Of a DNA stretch of 64,000 nt, positions 61,788-64,000 are shown piece by piece. The translations under genes were made by a program, and so were the position numbers. How positions within the stretch are numbered: the stretch's first letter is position 1; the number at the start of each line of letters is the position of its first letter. Source of the DNA: Fulvivirga lutea (GTDB taxonomy: Bacteria > Bacteroidota > Bacteroidia > Cytophagales > Cyclobacteriaceae); NCBI RefSeq assembly GCF_017068455.1, contig NZ_CP070608.1, forward strand, positions 2,151,488-2,215,487, given 5' to 3'. A model generated the notes under the pieces. That model searched no databases. It saw only the letters and a program-made list of their open reading frames with translations, and was not told the origin of the DNA.

Positions 61788-62210
61788 ATGGACTTCAGAT
61801 CGGCATGCCCTATAAATTTTGGATTAGAACATTTTGGAGATAAATGGTCACTTTTAATTTTACGTGACTTAATGTTCAAAGGAAAGAGGCATTACAATGA
61901 ATTTCTTAGCGGTCCTGAAAAAGTATCTACCAGTGTGCTTCGCGATAAACTGCGGCTGCTAGAGGAGGGAGGTATTATTTCAAAAGGAGAAGATGAAGTC
62001 AAAAAGTCAAGAATTAAATACAGCCTAACGGAAAAAGGGGTTCAGTTGCTGCCACTGATGGTAGAGCTTATCCTATGGAGTGCTCAATATGATCCGGACA
62101 CCGTAGCCCGTCCTCATTATGTGGAATGGGCCAAACGAGACAGGCAAGATTTAATTGATCAGGAATCCAATAGGTTGAGAGAAGAACACCTTCAAATCAA
62201 TTCGAATTGA
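61788..62210 (+). CDS. HxlR-family winged-helix transcriptional regulator
   Basis: A 140-residue regulator. [60 protein letters not shown] is the full HxlR DNA-binding domain, with the conserved N-terminal Cys (CPI) that can sense thiol-reactive compounds in some members. It probably represses itself and the divergent membrane protein through the two palindromes. I prefer the ATG at 61788; a TTG at 61782 adds two residues. Its 3' end overlaps the convergent DUF885-like gene by 14 bases. Confidence 0.93.
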   Translation: MDFRSACPINFGLEHFGDKWSLLILRDLMFKGKRHYNEFLSGPEKVSTSVLRDKLRLLEEGGIISKGEDEVKKSRIKYSLTEKGVQLLPLMVELILWSAQYDPDTVARPHYVEWAKRDRQDLIDQESNRLREEHLQINSN

Positions 62211-63795
62211 TCAATTGCTTAGTGGCTAAGCTAGCAGGAATATTGCCATACGAGTTCATTTTATCGAAAAACTCCTTTAATTCAAAAGGCTCCTTTTTCA
62301 ACTCTTTTATTTGTGCAAACTCCATCATTGCATTTTCCATGAGATATTTACCAGTGATGTAACTTGTCCCATACCCAGGTTGTCTGAGGTACAAATGCTG
62401 TTCAAAAATCAATAGTTCTTTTTCAGTTTTCATCCAACCACGAGGAGTATACTCAGAGTGAATACCACCAGCTTCTTCCATAGTCATGATATTAGCATGT
62501 GCATATAAGGAGCCCAAGCCTCTTGCTGCCCGTTGCGCGATTAGTATGTACACGATTTCTCTAACTCTTGGATTATCATCATACAATCCTGCATCCATAA
62601 ACATCTCCTCTACGGCTGTCGCCATTCCTTCATTTCTTGAATCGAAAATATTGTACAATAGTGGCATCTTTCTTATTGGGCTAGAGTGTGGTTCCGTATC
62701 CATTCTGGCCAATTCAAACCAATGATAAAAGTGAGAATATAAAGGCCGCGGATCATGATGAGCCGTAATCCAGAAAAAATGCCTCGTTTCTTCAGGGACA
62801 AAAGCTCCTAAATGAGCATTTAAAGCAGGTTTGAAATAGTCCTTCACCGTTACAATGTCTTGCTCATCCAAAAATTTAAGTAAGCTGGCAGCCGACTTTT
62901 CAGCGAGAGCGTCATAAGCTTCAGGTGAATCTACCGGCTTAATTTCCGGTAAATTTCTGTTCCGGTGTTCTTCTAATTTCAATGCCGACCATGCTCTGGC
63001 TAGCTCTCTTTTAAGCAGCATTACTTCATCATCCCAGGTTAAAGGTACCAAATGCACATTTTGCTGATACCAGGTGTAATCTTCTTTCCCTATTCCTGAT
63101 GGACCGGTTTTATATTCAGATTGTGATTCTAACCAACTTGCAAAATCGTCTGTAGATTTGATAGCTTCATTAATGGCCGTAACCAACTTCTTGTTTTTAC
63201 TTACTCCTTCGTATGCCAATAGATTTTTTAATTCAAAACTTTGAGCTTTAATGTCTCTAATTCCGGTCACCCACAGGTCTTTTGCATTACCAGTTAAATT
63301 GGTTTGGGCCTGTTCATTTAAAGGAGGAATTACATTTAAATCTTCAATTAATCTGGTTGATTGATCCTTGGTAAGTGGAAAGGTGTATTGCCATAACTCT
63401 GTAGTCATGTGATGGGTTGGCCCCTCATGTGCGGGCACATCGCTTCTGTATGTCCATACCGATTTGTAAAAGGCTGGATCACGTACCCATGGCTTTAATA
63501 TATTATGATTGAAATCATAGCCATTCATTTCAGCCCATACAATTTGCCAATCAACCTTATTGTTTACTGACCATCCGGTTGTGTCTATGGCATTTAATCT
63601 AGTCCTCAGCTTTTCAAACTCAGGCCAGCGCTTTTCAAAAGTTTCTTTGGTGTAATCAGGTGCACCCTCTAAAAGTGGAGGTTTTTCAAACTCCCTCCAT
63701 TCCGCGAAAAGGTTAGCTAGTTGAGAATAGTTATTTTCTTGTGCGAATGCACTAATAGATATGATACAAATTAGAAGAGTAAATAGCATTTTCAT
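62197..63795 (-). CDS. DUF885-like exported protein (metallopeptidase-like)
   Basis: A 532-residue protein from the ATG at 63795, with signal peptide [22 protein letters not shown] at 63810 would add MYIHA and spoil the signal start. The helical body matches DUF885 loosely: [51 protein letters not shown] and [25 protein letters not shown]885 proteins usually carry HExxPGHH; here the comparable stretch is [20 protein letters not shown], so the metal site, if any, is altered. The start codon lies inside a long perfect inverted repeat. Confidence 0.7.
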   Translation of the reverse strand: MKMLFTLLICIISISAFAQENNYSQLANLFAEWREFEKPPLLEGAPDYTKETFEKRWPEFEKLRTRLNAIDTTGWSVNNKVDWQIVWAEMNGYDFNHNILKPWVRDPAFYKSVWTYRSDVPAHEGPTHHMTTELWQYTFPLTKDQSTRLIEDLNVIPPLNEQAQTNLTGNAKDLWVTGIRDIKAQSFELKNLLAYEGVSKNKKLVTAINEAIKSTDDFASWLESQSEYKTGPSGIGKEDYTWYQQNVHLVPLTWDDEVMLLKRELARAWSALKLEEHRNRNLPEIKPVDSPEAYDALAEKSAASLLKFLDEQDIVTVKDYFKPALNAHLGAFVPEETRHFFWITAHHDPRPLYSHFYHWFELARMDTEPHSSPIRKMPLLYNIFDSRNEGMATAVEEMFMDAGLYDDNPRVREIVYILIAQRAARGLGSLYAHANIMTMEEAGGIHSEYTPRGWMKTEKELLIFEQHLYLRQPGYGTSYITGKYLMENAMMEFAQIKELKKEPFELKEFFDKMNSYGNIPASLATKQLINSN

Positions 63796-63826
63796 GGCAT
63801 GAATATACACATGAAAATGCTATTTA
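63780..63826 (-). repeat. 16-bp perfect inverted repeat over the DUF885-like start
   Basis: TAAATAGCATTTTCAT (63780-63795) pairs perfectly with ATGAAAATGCTATTTA (63811-63826) across a 15-base loop. One arm contains the ATG and first codons of the DUF885-like gene. The other ends 8 bases after the pgk stop on the same strand. Confidence 0.8.
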
Positions 63827-63833
63827 TTGAATG

Positions 63834-64000
63834 TTAAGCATCAAGCGCAGCCACGCCAGGTAGTACTTTGCCTTCCATGTACTCCAAAAGTGCGCCACCA
63901 CCGGTAGATACGTAACTCACTTTATCGCCATAGCCTAAATTATTAACGGCTGAAGCTGAATCTCCACCACCAATCAGTGAGAACCCACCGTTTTCAGTTG
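63834..64000 (-). CDS. pgk: Phosphoglycerate kinase, C-terminal fragment
   Basis: The last 55 codons of a gene that continues past the right edge. The sequence [49 protein letters not shown] is the nucleotide-binding C-terminus of phosphoglycerate kinase, including the GGGDS and STGGGA loops. It makes ATP from 1,3-bisphosphoglycerate in glycolysis. The DUF885-like gene follows 39 bases later on the same strand. Confidence 0.95.
   Translation of the reverse strand, partial: TENGGFSLIGGGDSASAVNNLGYGDKVSYVSTGGGALLEYMEGKVLPGVAALDA

Overview
The window is a chromosomal segment, roughly 40% GC by eye, from a member of the Bacteroidota. It is most likely a free-living, probably marine Cytophagales (Fulvivirga/Marivirga/Roseivirga-like). 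Signs of this are DUF4199 and DUF4407 proteins, a BatA-type protein next to a dihydroorotase homologue, DnaE with an N-terminal proofreading exonuclease, a roughly 630-residue PurF-like protein, TAnnTTTG promoter boxes and mostly absent Shine-Dalgarno sequences. I see no rRNA, tRNA, CRISPR array, transposase, integrase or prophage gene. The assignment rests on remembered family features, not on a search.

Layout. 1-4.2 kb: a partial universal stress protein, a small helical protein, a sigma-54 response regulator, a zinc-ribbon protein and a tailless SSB, followed by a tract of hairpins. 4.2-10.6 kb: a co-directional block of BatA-like protein, metal-site-less dihydroorotase homologue, two DUF4199 proteins and two GT2 glycosyltransferases. 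10.6-15.1 kb: an accessory island. Single small genes or gene pairs on the minus strand (TonB-domain protein, membrane protein, YefM-YoeB toxin-antitoxin, CPBP protease) are each followed by a long imperfect palindrome with GCTAAC/GTTAGC ends. This looks like integron gene cassettes with attC-like sites but no integrase. 15.1-25.2 kb: DUF4407, VOC, S41-like, PQQ-propeller and S10 peptidase genes, then dnaE.

25.4-29.7 kb: three tandem outer-membrane beta-barrel paralogues feed directly into a secreted WD40-caspase protein. 29.7-35.7 kb: rsmG, an ECF sigma factor coupled to a GT2, then tgt (lacking its zinc cysteines), an LptF/G permease and a DMT transporter. 35.9-39.5 kb: three exported hydrolases in a row. 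39.5-42.7 kb: ispE, fabI, a membrane protein and murI. 42.8-52.6 kb: complex I membrane-arm genes nuoH and nuoI-N, with a TPR histidine kinase gene between nuoH and nuoI. nuoA-G are not in the window. 52.6-64 kb: purF, GT9, an EVE protein, two overlapping paralogous exported proteins, pyrR-pyrB, DUF2784, a membrane protein divergent from an HxlR regulator with twin operator-like palindromes, a DUF885-like protein and the 3' end of pgk.

Most of the window is ordinary core genome. The strongest candidates for something under-described are the cassette-like island at 11.9-14.4 kb, the dihydroorotase homologue that has lost five of six metal-site residues (pyrR-pyrB lie in the same window), and the barrel-caspase operon.
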